Numbered from the stretch's first letter, positions 35,988 through 46,441 are shown. The stretch is DNA of 64,000 nt from Clostridiales bacterium (GCA_024689505.1 JAILDJ010000004.1:22368-86367); one strand, 5' to 3'. The notes: generated by a model from the letters alone, not told the origin. A program made the numbers and translations.

Positions 35988-36828
35988 TGTATGGTTTCCC
36001 CATCTGGGGATCAAGATCGCCCATTTAAGCAGGACTGCCTTTACGATCTTCGGCCTGGAGATCGCCTGGTATGGTCTGATCATTGCTTTAGGCGTGGCTG
36101 CAGGCCTTGGGCTTGCTTGTCTGATCGCGAAGAAAACGGGACAAAAATCTGAAACATATACCGATTTCATCATCTACGCATTGATCTTTTCGATCCTAGG
36201 CGCACGGATCTACTATGTGATCTTTTCCTGGGACTATTATGCCGACAATCTGATGCAGATCTTCAATCTGCGCGGCGGCGGATTGGCCATCTACGGAGGT
36301 GTGATCGGCGCGGTGGCCACGGCGCTGATCTACTGCAAGATCAAGAAATACGATACATGGCTGCTCATCGATACGGCGATCCCGGGCCTGGCCTTGGGAC
36401 AGGCCATCGGCCGCTGGGGCAACTTCTGCAACCAGGAAGTTTTCGGCGGTTATACCGACGGGCTGTTCGCCATGCGGCTGAACGTGGAGACCGCAGCTTA
36501 TACTACACCGGAGCTAATGGAGAAGGCCATCACTGAGGGCGGTGTCACCTATATCCAGGTACAGCCCACGTTCTTATATGAATCCGCCGGCAACCTGTTG
36601 CTGGTCATACTTATGCTGCTGCTTTGGAAGAAGAGAAAGACTCCTGGTGTCATCTTCTGTACGTACCTGATCGGCTATGGACTCCTGCGGTTCGTCATCG
36701 AATATATCCGCACGGATCAGCTGATGCTGTGGGGGACGAATATCCCGGTCTCCATGGCGCTGTCCGCGGTGCTGGTCGTCGGAGGCATCATATTGTACAT
36801 CGTGCTTCGAAAACGAAACAAAGCCTGA
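35980..36828 (+). CDS. lgt: prolipoprotein diacylglyceryl transferase
   Basis: [43 protein letters not shown]. Confidence 0.95.
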   Translation: MPDVWFPHLGIKIAHLSRTAFTIFGLEIAWYGLIIALGVAAGLGLACLIAKKTGQKSETYTDFIIYALIFSILGARIYYVIFSWDYYADNLMQIFNLRGGGLAIYGGVIGAVATALIYCKIKKYDTWLLIDTAIPGLALGQAIGRWGNFCNQEVFGGYTDGLFAMRLNVETAAYTTPELMEKAITEGGVTYIQVQPTFLYESAGNLLLVILMLLLWKKRKTPGVIFCTYLIGYGLLRFVIEYIRTDQLMLWGTNIPVSMALSAVLVVGGIILYIVLRKRNKA

Positions 36829-36857
36829 CCGTCTCTGTTCTGAGACGGTCTTTTTTT
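36827..36857 (+). terminator. intrinsic terminator after lgt
   Basis: GACCGTCTC-tgttct-GAGACGGTCTTTTTTT. Confidence 0.9.
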
Positions 36858-37036
36858 GTGCCGTCATATCGTGGAAAAAGCACACCACATCGCTCCACCG
36901 GTCCGAAGAACATGGAAAATTGTGGTCGAAAACAGCCACCATACAATATATAGTGAAAGGCCTTTTGAGGCCTCTTTTTTGTATGCGAACATACGTTTTG
37001 GAGTGAAAATTTTTTCCAAAAATTTAAGAAAAAGTG

Positions 37037-37065
37037 TTGCAAAACCGCAATATAGGCCTTATAAT
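37037..37065 (+). promoter_or_regulatory. putative dcw/mraZ promoter TTGCAA-N17-TATAAT
   Basis: ttgcaa 37037-37042, tataat 37060-37065. Confidence 0.75.
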
Positions 37066-37081
37066 GGAATCACTTTGGAGG

Positions 37082-37101
37082 GAAGTGGTGCGAAGTGGTG
37101 C
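37082..37101 (+). repeat. perfect 10-bp tandem repeat GAAGTGGTGC x2 (candidate MraZ boxes)
   Basis: ggaagtggtgcgaagtggtgcaca. Confidence 0.7.
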
Positions 37102-37142
37102 ACATCGGATCCTGACACTTGCAGAAAGGTGGTGAGAGAAGC

Positions 37143-37589
37143 ATGTTCTACGGAGAATATCATCAGAATATCGATGATAAAGGCCGCGTGATCATTCCGG
37201 CCAAATTCAGACAGCCGTTGGGCACAGTCTTCTATATCACCAAGGATCTGTGGAACCAGGAAGATGAGCGCTGCCTGTGCATCTATTCTCAGGAAGAGTT
37301 CGACAAGCTTCGTGAAAAACTTGCCGGTCTCTCCCGCGGCCCCAAACAGAGCCGTGCCTTAAGCCGTGTATTCTATGCCAGTGTGCAGGACAGTTCCATA
37401 GACAAACAAGGACGCGTCCTCATCAGTGCGGATCTAAAAGACCATGCGGGACTGAACAGAGAGATCGTTTTCGTAGGTGTGGATGATCACATTGAGATCT
37501 GGAATCAGGAGAAGTGGGAACTTTACAATGAAGAATCCTTCGAGACGGACGATGAACTGGCCGAAAGACTGGGACAATTGGGAATCTGA
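37143..37589 (+). CDS. mraZ: division/cell wall cluster transcriptional regulator MraZ
   Basis: MFYGEYHQNIDDKGRVIIPAKFR; SIDKQGRVLISADLKDHAGL. Confidence 0.95.
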   Translation: MFYGEYHQNIDDKGRVIIPAKFRQPLGTVFYITKDLWNQEDERCLCIYSQEEFDKLREKLAGLSRGPKQSRALSRVFYASVQDSSIDKQGRVLISADLKDHAGLNREIVFVGVDDHIEIWNQEKWELYNEESFETDDELAERLGQLGI

Positions 37590-37614
37590 TCGTTAAAACG
37601 AGGGTGAGACTAAG

Positions 37615-38553
37615 TTGAGCGAGTACAAGCATGTATCCGTCTTACGTGAGGAGAGCATTGAAGGATTGCTGGTGACCGGCACCGGCACCTACGTCGATGG
37701 GACGCTGGGCGGTGCCGGACACAGCAAAGAGATCTGCCTGCGATTGAACGAGGGTGGCAGGCTGATCGGGATCGATCAGGACGAGGAAGCGATAGAAAAC
37801 GGGAAAATAAAACTTGCTTCCTTCGGTGACAAAGTCACATTGGTGCGTGATAACTTTAAAAACATAAACGCCATCCTGGACGATCTGAACATCGAGAAAG
37901 CTGATGGATTCCTGCTGGACCTGGGGGTTTCCTCCAGACAGCTGGATGAAGCAGAACGGGGCTTCTCGTACATGCAGGACGCGCCGCTGGATATGCGGAT
38001 GGACCAAAGACAGACAAAAAGTGCATACGAGGTCGTCAATACATATCCTGCCGCCGAACTGGAACGGATCCTTCGCGACTACGGGGAAGAGCGTTGGGCC
38101 CGCCGCATTGCCGAATTCATCGTCGATGCAAGAAAAGAAACACCGATACAAACGACCGGCGCGCTTGTGGAGATCATAAAAAAAGCCATTCCGAAAAAAG
38201 CGCGGGAAACCGGTCCACATCCGGCCAAAAGAAGCTTTCAGGCGATCCGCATCGAGGTCAACGGGGAATTGACTATACTAGAAAAAGCGATCTCGGACAT
38301 GGTCGACCGCCTGAACACGGGGGGACGCATCTGCGTCATCACATTCCATTCCTTAGAGGACAGGATCGTAAAGCAAACATTCAAGACATTAGAAGATCCA
38401 TGTATTTGTCCCAAGGAGTTTCCGGTCTGTGTCTGCGGCCGCAAGCCGAAGATCAGGATCATTACAAAAAAACCGATCCTGCCGGGAACGGAAGAGCTCG
38501 AGGACAATCCGAGAGCCCGCAGTGCCAAGCTGCGCATTGCGGAAAGAATATAG
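37615..38553 (+). CDS. rsmH: 16S rRNA (cytosine(1402)-N(4))-methyltransferase RsmH (TTG start)
   Basis: [50 protein letters not shown]. Confidence 0.95.
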   Translation: MSEYKHVSVLREESIEGLLVTGTGTYVDGTLGGAGHSKEICLRLNEGGRLIGIDQDEEAIENGKIKLASFGDKVTLVRDNFKNINAILDDLNIEKADGFLLDLGVSSRQLDEAERGFSYMQDAPLDMRMDQRQTKSAYEVVNTYPAAELERILRDYGEERWARRIAEFIVDARKETPIQTTGALVEIIKKAIPKKARETGPHPAKRSFQAIRIEVNGELTILEKAISDMVDRLNTGGRICVITFHSLEDRIVKQTFKTLEDPCICPKEFPVCVCGRKPKIRIITKKPILPGTEELEDNPRARSAKLRIAERI

Positions 38554-38597
38554 AGAGATAACAAGCAGCGAAAACGGGTAACAGGGAGGTGAGCAGC

Positions 38598-39152
38598 GTG
38601 GCGGAATCGAATGCAGTAGAAGCATTGGATAATTTTTTTGAAGATTGGGTTTCGGATATAGAGTACAATATCCTGCAGACTTCAGCCGTACCGGAACCGG
38701 TAGAGATACCGGGCCGCCCGGAGCCGAAACGTCGGGAACGTAAGGCGCCGCAGCGTAAAGTTCGGATCAGAACGCTGCCTGACAACAGACCTGTCAGAAG
38801 GACAGGCCGTGACAGAAGCAAAGGGCTGTTCCTGATCAGCGCATTCATCCTGCTGATCGGCGCTCTTAGCATCGTCGCATCCTACTCGGAGGTATATTCC
38901 AGAAAGGCCCGCGTCTCCGCTTTGAAAGAGGAGATCGAGGAGACCCGCCTGAGTACCGCGGCTGATGTCATCCGCGAGAATCCGATGCAGGATATGAGCG
39001 CACTGTATACGTACGCTGTAGATGAATTGGGCATGCAGGAAGCAGACAGTACTCATACGGTCTTTATCACCTTGCCGCAGCAGAGCTACACAGAACTGCC
39101 GGCGGGACCGCAGGAGCAGACCTCCAGAGTCCGATTCCACTGGTTTTCATAA
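38598..39152 (+). CDS. FtsL-like single-TM cell division protein (GTG start)
   Basis: Position between rsmH and ftsI; one TM LFLISAFILLIGALSIVASYSEV followed by coiled-coil-like VSALKEEIEETRLS. Confidence 0.7.
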   Translation: MAESNAVEALDNFFEDWVSDIEYNILQTSAVPEPVEIPGRPEPKRRERKAPQRKVRIRTLPDNRPVRRTGRDRSKGLFLISAFILLIGALSIVASYSEVYSRKARVSALKEEIEETRLSTAADVIRENPMQDMSALYTYAVDELGMQEADSTHTVFITLPQQSYTELPAGPQEQTSRVRFHWFS

Positions 39153-39157
39153 AAATC

Positions 39158-39187
39158 AAGCCGCTTTAGGACAAAGCGGCTTATTTT
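39158..39187 (+). terminator. putative intrinsic terminator/attenuator inside the dcw cluster
   Basis: AAGCCGCTTT-aggac-AAAGCGGCTTATTTTA. Confidence 0.6.
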
Positions 39188-39214
39188 ACATATTTACACC
39201 TTGGAGGCACTTTC

Positions 39215-41083
39215 ATGATCAGAAATAGAAACGAAGAAAAAGAGCTGCGCAATCTGCGATTGATCATTGCTCTATTGATCATCAGCATGGGCGCTCTGTT
39301 CCTTCGTGTCGCCTGGATCAAGGCGGTACATGGCTCGGAATACGAGATCGCGGCAGAACAGCAGCAGATCCTGCAGACAGACACGACGATCCCTGCGCTG
39401 CGAGGCACGATCCAGGATATCAACGGTCAGACTCTGGCGAAGAGCGAACGGGTCTACAACGTCATCCTGGACTGCAAAATGATCCGTGAAGCGGATACGG
39501 CCTTGTTCAATTCTACGGTCGAAAAGATCGCGGAGATCCTGGAGGTGCCGGAATCCACCATCGACAAATTCCTGACGGAAGAATATGCAAACACCCGTTA
39601 TAAGCGTTTTGATGAGGGTATGCGCATTCCCTATTCCAAGCAGCAGCAACTGCAGCAGGCGATCGAGAAAGGCGACGTTACCGGTATCTGGTTCGAAGAG
39701 GACGAACAGCGTTCGTATATCAATGGATCGCTGATGGCACACGTGCTGGGCTTCAACGGCAGTTATGGGGTCGAGCAGGAATATGAGGCAAACCTGCGCG
39801 GCGTCGATGGCAGACAGATGGTCGTTTCCAATAACGCCGGCAGCTTTGTGGAAGAGTACGCGGCGGCCAAGGATGGGGATACCATCACGCTGACGTTGGA
39901 CAGTACGCTGCAGTACTATATGGAGCAGCGCCTGCAGGCCGGGGTGCAGCGTTATGAAGCGATCTCCGGATGCGCGGTCGCCATGAATCCCAAAACAGGT
40001 GCGATCCTGGGACTGGCGGTGGTTCCGACCTTCGATCTGAACAACGCACTTACGGCGATCGGTGTGACCCCCGCGTTCACAAAGGAATACGGCACACCGG
40101 AAAGCAACGAAGAATATTATCAGTATATCTGGAAGAATTACGCCATCAGTGATGCGTATGAACCGGGTTCGACCTTCAAACCGATCTTTGCTTCGGCGGC
40201 CTTGCAGGAAGCGGTCCTGGGCGTCACCACGACCTTCTACTGCGGCGGTAAGATCGATTTCTGGGACACGACGATCCAGTGCGCGTATGAAGAGAATCAT
40301 GGGATCGAGACCGTTCAGGATATCATCCAGCATTCCTGCAACATCGGTATGACACAGATCAGCGTATTGATGGGTGTCGACCGTTGGATGGAGTATCAGG
40401 ATGCGTTCGGTATTGGCCACCGGACCGGGATCGATCTGCCGGGTGAGACCAGTGCTTCACCGCTTGTCTACAACATCGACACCATGGGGCCGGTCGAACT
40501 GGCGACCACTTCCTTCGGACAGGGCTTCAACGTGACGCCGATGCAGCTGATCACCGCGTTTTCCGCCGTTATCAATGGCGGAGATCTGGTCACGCCGCAT
40601 GTGGTCGATCATATCACGGATCCCTACGGGAACCTGGTCCTGAGCAATACCAAGGAGATCAACCGAGAAGTCATTTCACGGGAAGTCTCGGACACGATGC
40701 GCAGCTATCTGGAGACCGTCGTTGCCCGCGGTACAGGTCAGGCCGCACAGGTCGAAGGTTATTCGATCGGCGGTAAGACCGGTACGGCGCAGAAGCATGG
40801 TGATGATGGTACTTACAAAAAGGACGCCTATGTTTGCTCCTTCATCGGCTTTACACCGGTCGAGGATCCGGAGATCGTCCTGCTGGTCATCCTGGATGAG
40901 CCCAATGATGGATCCAGTACCTCACCTTCGGCGGTCGCGGCGGAAATGTTTGCGGATATGCTGCCATATATGAACATCTATCCGGTGACGGAAAAACCGG
41001 AAGATGCAACAACAGACGAAGTACAGACGGATGAGTCTGCTGATGAAACCATAGAAACAACAGAAACAACAGACGAGGAGTAA
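39215..41083 (+). CDS. ftsI: penicillin-binding protein (FtsI/PBP2-type transpeptidase)
   Basis: SxxK in EPGSTFKPI; SCN in IIQHSCNIGM; KTG in GGKTGTAQK; no PASTA domain; acidic Thr/Glu tail. Confidence 0.9.
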   Translation: MIRNRNEEKELRNLRLIIALLIISMGALFLRVAWIKAVHGSEYEIAAEQQQILQTDTTIPALRGTIQDINGQTLAKSERVYNVILDCKMIREADTALFNSTVEKIAEILEVPESTIDKFLTEEYANTRYKRFDEGMRIPYSKQQQLQQAIEKGDVTGIWFEEDEQRSYINGSLMAHVLGFNGSYGVEQEYEANLRGVDGRQMVVSNNAGSFVEEYAAAKDGDTITLTLDSTLQYYMEQRLQAGVQRYEAISGCAVAMNPKTGAILGLAVVPTFDLNNALTAIGVTPAFTKEYGTPESNEEYYQYIWKNYAISDAYEPGSTFKPIFASAALQEAVLGVTTTFYCGGKIDFWDTTIQCAYEENHGIETVQDIIQHSCNIGMTQISVLMGVDRWMEYQDAFGIGHRTGIDLPGETSASPLVYNIDTMGPVELATTSFGQGFNVTPMQLITAFSAVINGGDLVTPHVVDHITDPYGNLVLSNTKEINREVISREVSDTMRSYLETVVARGTGQAAQVEGYSIGGKTGTAQKHGDDGTYKKDAYVCSFIGFTPVEDPEIVLLVILDEPNDGSSTSPSAVAAEMFADMLPYMNIYPVTEKPEDATTDEVQTDESADETIETTETTDEE

Positions 41084-41088
41084 CACAA

Positions 41089-42483
41089 ATGATCCCAACC
41101 CGTATTGGAGAACTGGCGAAGGCTGCAGGCGGACGTGTCATCCCAGAGAGGATGGCGGATGCCTATGTGCGTTCTGTCGAGATCGATTCCCGCAAGATCA
41201 TGCTGGGATCGCTCTTCATTCCCATCATCGGGGAACGTGTCGATGGGCATGATTTTATCGAAAAAGCATTCTCGCAAGGGGCGACCTGCGCACTGATCCG
41301 GGAGGATCATCTTATGGCGCATGAGGATCAACTGCCATACTGCAAGGCGTTGATCGTGGTCCAGGACACCGAGGCGGCATTGGAAGACATGGCCGCCTGG
41401 TACCGCAGCTGCTTTCCGATCCCCATCGTTGGCGTGACGGGCAGTGTAGGCAAGACCAGCTGCAAGGATTTCGTCGCCGCCGCGTTGTCGGGCGGACGTA
41501 AAGTATTGAAGACACTGGGCAACCACAACAACAATATCGGTATGCCCTTGACATTGTTCGAATTGGATGAGACTTACGAGGCTGCCGTGACAGAAATGGG
41601 TATGGATCACTTCGGTGAGATCACCCGTCTGTCACGGACAGCCCGGCCTAAAGTCGGGATCATTACCAACATCGGCATTTCTCACATGGAGAATCTGGGC
41701 AGTCGGGAAGGGATCCTCAAAGCCAAACTGGAGATCACCGACTATCTGGATCCGGAGGGCATCCTCTTCCTCAACGGTGATGATGAGAGACTTTATGGCC
41801 TGAAGGGGAAACGCCCGGAAACCATCGAGTATTTCGGCTGGCAGGAAGCCTGTGAAGGGCGGATCCTGGCGGCGGAGAGTCTGCCGGATGGACGTCTGTA
41901 TTTCAAAGGCACGTATCATGGCGAGACCTATGAGACCGTGCTGCATACACCGGCGCGTCACATGGCCTATAATATCATGCCGGCCATCATGAGTGCGTGT
42001 TTCCTGGGGCTGACGAAGGAAGAGATCCTGCGGGGCCTGGATTCGTACGAGTCCGCGGATGGACGCATGCATGTACTGAATGGCGCTGGGTGTACCGTGA
42101 TCGATGATTGCTATAACGCAAGCCCGGATTCCATGACAGCCGCTCTCGAAACGCTGGCAGCCTGGCCGGGTTCCGGACGCCATTTCGCTATCCTGGGCGA
42201 TATGTTTGAACTGGGTGCCATGGAAGAAGAGGGGCATCGCGCTGTAGGCCGTGTGGTTGCGGAGAAGTCCGGTATCGACGTACTTTGGACTGTTGGTACG
42301 CGTGCGCGCTGGATCCAGGAAGAAGCCAGTCGTTCTGCCGCTGTATGCCGCCATTTCGATACGGTCGAAGATCTGATAGAAGCGCTGGCAGGCGAAGTGC
42401 GGACTCAGGACGTGATCCTGGTCAAGGCGTCCCACGGCATGGCGCTGGAACGAATCGTACGAACTTTAACAGAAACCAAATAA
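41089..42483 (+). CDS. murF: UDP-N-acetylmuramoyl-tripeptide--D-alanyl-D-alanine ligase
   Basis: VGVTGSVGKTSCKDFVAAAL; GNHNNNIGMPLTLFEL; VIDDCYNASPDSM. Confidence 0.94.
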   Translation: MIPTRIGELAKAAGGRVIPERMADAYVRSVEIDSRKIMLGSLFIPIIGERVDGHDFIEKAFSQGATCALIREDHLMAHEDQLPYCKALIVVQDTEAALEDMAAWYRSCFPIPIVGVTGSVGKTSCKDFVAAALSGGRKVLKTLGNHNNNIGMPLTLFELDETYEAAVTEMGMDHFGEITRLSRTARPKVGIITNIGISHMENLGSREGILKAKLEITDYLDPEGILFLNGDDERLYGLKGKRPETIEYFGWQEACEGRILAAESLPDGRLYFKGTYHGETYETVLHTPARHMAYNIMPAIMSACFLGLTKEEILRGLDSYESADGRMHVLNGAGCTVIDDCYNASPDSMTAALETLAAWPGSGRHFAILGDMFELGAMEEEGHRAVGRVVAEKSGIDVLWTVGTRARWIQEEASRSAAVCRHFDTVEDLIEALAGEVRTQDVILVKASHGMALERIVRTLTETK

Positions 42484-42496
42484 GGGGAAGAAACAA

Positions 42497-43444
42497 ATGA
42501 AATCCTATATCCTGCCTGCTTTGATCGCCTTTGCACTGCAAATGGTCGTCTGTCCGGTCTTGATCCCGCTGCTGCACAAACTGAAATTCGGACAGTATAT
42601 CCGGGAGGAAGGACCGGCTGCACATCAGAAAAAAGCCGGTACGCCGACTATGGGCGGTATCGCGATCCTGCTGACGTTCACGATCGCTGCCCTGTTTTTC
42701 CTGAAAGGCAACAAGGGTACGATCCCGTTGATCCTGCTGACGTGGGGCATGGGCCTGATCGGTATGGCAGATGATCTGCTGAAGATCGTCTTCAAAAACA
42801 ACGATGGTTTGAAAGCCTGGCAGAAGTTCGGCATGCAGATCCTGGTGGCCATTGCCTTTGTCATTTATCTGGGCGTCTCCGGCGTCGGCACCAAGATCCA
42901 GATGCCCTGGTCCGACAAGATGCTGGATCTGCATTTCCTGTATTATATTCTGGCGGTGCTGCTGATCGTAGGATTCGATAATGGATCGAATTTCACCGAT
43001 GGCCTGGATGGACTGCTGACCAGCGTTACATCCGTGATCGTGACGTTTCTTGCCATTGCCGCGTTGGGAGAGGGTGGAAAGATCACGCCTGCCTGTTCCG
43101 CCATGCTCGGTGCGCTTCTGGGCTTCCTGGTCTTCAATACCAACCCTGCCAAAGTCTTCATGGGAGATACCGGATCTTTGGCGCTGGGCGGTTTTGTGAC
43201 AGGTGCGGCGCTGCTGTTGAAGATCCCGATCCTGGTCTTTGTGATCTGCTTTATCTATCTGGCTGAGGTCTGTTCGGTGATCATCCAAGTCTTGTATTTT
43301 AAAAAGACCGGCGGCAAGCGGTTCTTCCGCATGGCTCCGATCCATCATCATTTTGAATTGGGCGGCTGGAAAGAGACCAAAGTCGTAACGATCTTCACCA
43401 TCGTGACGGCACTGCTTTGCCTCGTCGCTTTGTGGATGCTGTAA
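42497..43444 (+). CDS. mraY: phospho-N-acetylmuramoyl-pentapeptide transferase
   Basis: EGPAAHQKKAGTPTMGGIAIL; DNGSNFTDGLDGL; MAPIHHHFELGGWKE. Confidence 0.96.
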   Translation: MKSYILPALIAFALQMVVCPVLIPLLHKLKFGQYIREEGPAAHQKKAGTPTMGGIAILLTFTIAALFFLKGNKGTIPLILLTWGMGLIGMADDLLKIVFKNNDGLKAWQKFGMQILVAIAFVIYLGVSGVGTKIQMPWSDKMLDLHFLYYILAVLLIVGFDNGSNFTDGLDGLLTSVTSVIVTFLAIAALGEGGKITPACSAMLGALLGFLVFNTNPAKVFMGDTGSLALGGFVTGAALLLKIPILVFVICFIYLAEVCSVIIQVLYFKKTGGKRFFRMAPIHHHFELGGWKETKVVTIFTIVTALLCLVALWML

Positions 43445-43459
43445 GAAAAGGGGATTGTC

Positions 43460-44845
43460 ATGGAATACCAGAATAAACAGGTTTTGATCATCGGGCTGGC
43501 GCGCAGCGGTCTTGGTGCAGCCCGTCTGTTACTGCAGCATGGTGCGATGGTCACGATCTGCGACAGCAAGAAAGAAGAGACGATCAAGGCCGACGTGCTC
43601 AACGAAGCGGCAGAACTGCCCGTACGGCTGTTGTTTGGCACAACACCGGATGAGGAACTTCTGGCACGCTACGACCTGATGATCCTGAGCCCCGGCGTTC
43701 CGACGGACCTGCCGTTCGTACTCAAAGCACGCGATCTGGGCCTGACCGTTTGGGGTGAGGTCGAACTGGCCTATCGCTTCTGCAAAGCTCCGATCATCGG
43801 GATCACGGGTACCAACGGAAAAACTACGACGACCGCGCTGACCGGCGAGATCATGAAAGCCGCGTATCCCGGGACGGAGGTCGTGGGTAATATCGGCATT
43901 GCTTTCGCATTGCGCGCGGAAGTGCCGACCGAGAACGATTATGTGGTCGCGGAGCTCTCCAGCTTTCAGTTGGAAACGATCGAAGCCTTCCATCCCCATA
44001 TCAGTGCGGTGCTGAATATCACGCCGGATCATTTGAACCGGCATCATACCATGCAGGCCTATATGGAGGCGAAACAGAACATCTACCGCAATCAGACGGA
44101 AGAAGATTTCTGTGTACTCAATTTCGATGATCCGGAGTGCCTGCGCATGGCGGGAGAACTGGAGCACAAGCCCCATGGCCCTCGGGTCATCGGGTTCAGC
44201 CGTAAGACCCAACCGGAGGGCGGGATCTGGACAGAGAATGGACAGATCATCAGCGCCATTGGTGGAGTGCGTCGGCCGATCGTAGGCATCGAAGAAATGC
44301 AGATCTTCGGTGCGCATAATGAAGAAAACATGCTGGCGGCCATCGCCTGCTGCCTATGTGCCGGCCTGGATCCGGAAGTGATCCGTAAGGCGGCGGTGCA
44401 GTTCAAAGGCGTTGCCCACCGGATCGAATACGTGGGCACTGTCAACGGTGTGCCATATTACAATGATTCTAAGGCGACCAATACCGATGCGGCGATCAAA
44501 GGTTTGCTGGCCATGCGGTCACAGGTGGTCCTGATCGGTGGAGGTATGGACAAGAAGATCCCCTTCGACGACTGGACGGATCTGATGCCCGGCCGGGTGC
44601 GTAAACTTCTCCTGATCGGTGAGACTAAGGAGATCATTCGGGATGCGGCCCTTCGTTCCGGCCTGGAAGAGAGCAGGATCGAATTCTGCAGCACCTTGGA
44701 GGAGACTGTAGAAAAAGCACGAAGGTATGCGGAACCGGGAGATTGTGTCCTGCTTTCGCCGGCCTGTGCCAGCTGGGATATGTTCGATAGCTTTGAACAG
44801 CGCGGAGATCTGTTCCGCGCGGCAGTCCAGGCGATGGAAGTTTAA
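43460..44845 (+). CDS. murD: UDP-N-acetylmuramoyl-L-alanine--D-glutamate ligase
   Basis: VLIIGLARSGLGAARLL; IIGITGTNGKTTTTALTGEI; YNDSKATNTDAAIKGL. Confidence 0.96.
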   Translation: MEYQNKQVLIIGLARSGLGAARLLLQHGAMVTICDSKKEETIKADVLNEAAELPVRLLFGTTPDEELLARYDLMILSPGVPTDLPFVLKARDLGLTVWGEVELAYRFCKAPIIGITGTNGKTTTTALTGEIMKAAYPGTEVVGNIGIAFALRAEVPTENDYVVAELSSFQLETIEAFHPHISAVLNITPDHLNRHHTMQAYMEAKQNIYRNQTEEDFCVLNFDDPECLRMAGELEHKPHGPRVIGFSRKTQPEGGIWTENGQIISAIGGVRRPIVGIEEMQIFGAHNEENMLAAIACCLCAGLDPEVIRKAAVQFKGVAHRIEYVGTVNGVPYYNDSKATNTDAAIKGLLAMRSQVVLIGGGMDKKIPFDDWTDLMPGRVRKLLLIGETKEIIRDAALRSGLEESRIEFCSTLEETVEKARRYAEPGDCVLLSPACASWDMFDSFEQRGDLFRAAVQAMEV

Positions 44846-44855
44846 GGAGGTCTGT

Positions 44856-46421
44856 ATGGCAAAACAACGATCTGCCAGAGACCGGAACGCTGAGATCCGC
44901 AGACAGCAGCAGAAACTGTCGGAGGAGAGAAGGAACCGGTCTTTGCGGCAGGAAGATTTCGGCTTCATCGACGAACCGATGACGCCGCGGCGGGATGCGG
45001 AACGGGTACAGTTCCGCAGCATGGATTCTGCCCCGCGTCCCACAGATGAGGAGCGGGTAGAGGCTGTCCGTCCGCGGGAAGGCCGACGCAGGATACGAAA
45101 GCCGAAACAGGCGCGTGTACAGCGTTCTGCCGCAGCTCCTGCAATGCAGGATGCCCCTGTTGAAAAGCGTCGTGAGAAACGTCCCAGAGAGAAGACTCCC
45201 TTGGCGGACCGGATCGCACGGCCCCTTGCTCGGGTCCATGAGAGTGATTTCGCCATCATGGCCGCGATCATCTTGTTGTGCTTCATCGGCTTGGTCATGA
45301 TCACCAGTTCCAGTTATTATTACGCGTATAACAATATGGGCGACCCGCTGTATTTCCTGAAGCGGCAATGTATGGCGCTGGTCATGGGATTCGTCGGACT
45401 GATCGTCGCCATGTATTTCTCGATGGAACTGTTCCGTAAACTGGCCTGGGCGGCATACTTCGTTTCCTTAGCAGCTGCGGTAGCGGTGCTGGCGTTCGGC
45501 GTCAGTGTCAACGGTTCCTCCCGTTGGCTCGCCATCGGACCGATCCAGTTCCAGCCTGCGGAACTCGTCAAACTAGGTGTGGCCTTGTTCATGGCGGTCA
45601 AGGTGGATCAGTACCAAAAGCATATCGAGGAACGAAAGACGTTCTTTAAGCTGCTGCTCCTGCTGCTGATCCCCACGGGACTCGTCGCCTATCAGAACCT
45701 GACGAGTGGTATCATCATCATGATGATCGGTCTGACGATCATGTTCATCGGCGGCTGCCGTTGGCGGTACTTTTTGTTGATCGGCCTGTTCGGCCTTGCG
45801 GTCATAACGGTCTTCGTCATTCTTCCGGTCTATGTGCCGCTGAGCAAGTTCCCGGGCTTCATCCAGCCTTTCATTGAAAAGTTCATGTACCGCGCCAACC
45901 GCGTCAAAGCTTTCATGGATCCTTTCCGGTATGCCCAGAACGAAGGGTATCAGATCGTACAATCCTTATATGCGATCGGTTCCGGTGGATTTTTTGGCAA
46001 TGGCCTGGGTGAAAGTATTCAAAAACTGGGTTTCATCCCTGAAGCCTATAATGATATCATCTTCGCGATCATCTGCGAAGAGCTGGGCCTGCTTGGCGCC
46101 GGTATGGTGATCCTGCTGTTCGGCGTCATCGCATGGCAAGGATCCAAGATCGCGGTCAAAGCACCGGATGGTTTTACGACCTATCTGGCGGCCGGCTTGG
46201 TAGTCCAGGTCGGACTGCAGGCGGTGCTCAACATAGCGGTCAGTACCAATTCGATCCCGGCGACCGGCGTCAGCCTTCCCTTCATCAGCTACGGCGGTTC
46301 TTCCATACTGTTCCTCATGATCAGTATGGGCTTGCTGCTCAATATTTCCCGCCGTACTTATACGGAAGCGCCTGCGCAAGCTTCAGAACCTGCGGATCCG
46401 AGGCGTCTGGCCGACCGCTGA
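44856..46421 (+). CDS. ftsW: FtsW/SEDS-family peptidoglycan glycosyltransferase with long basic N-terminal extension
   Basis: SEDS motifs GSSRWLAIGPIQFQPAELVKLGVALFMA; NSIPATGVSLPFISYGGSSILFLM; ~130 residues of Arg/Lys-rich sequence before TM1. Confidence 0.92.
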   Translation: MAKQRSARDRNAEIRRQQQKLSEERRNRSLRQEDFGFIDEPMTPRRDAERVQFRSMDSAPRPTDEERVEAVRPREGRRRIRKPKQARVQRSAAAPAMQDAPVEKRREKRPREKTPLADRIARPLARVHESDFAIMAAIILLCFIGLVMITSSSYYYAYNNMGDPLYFLKRQCMALVMGFVGLIVAMYFSMELFRKLAWAAYFVSLAAAVAVLAFGVSVNGSSRWLAIGPIQFQPAELVKLGVALFMAVKVDQYQKHIEERKTFFKLLLLLLIPTGLVAYQNLTSGIIIMMIGLTIMFIGGCRWRYFLLIGLFGLAVITVFVILPVYVPLSKFPGFIQPFIEKFMYRANRVKAFMDPFRYAQNEGYQIVQSLYAIGSGGFFGNGLGESIQKLGFIPEAYNDIIFAIICEELGLLGAGMVILLFGVIAWQGSKIAVKAPDGFTTYLAAGLVVQVGLQAVLNIAVSTNSIPATGVSLPFISYGGSSILFLMISMGLLLNISRRTYTEAPAQASEPADPRRLADR

Positions 46422-46441
46422 GTCGGTAAAGGAGGGCGCAT

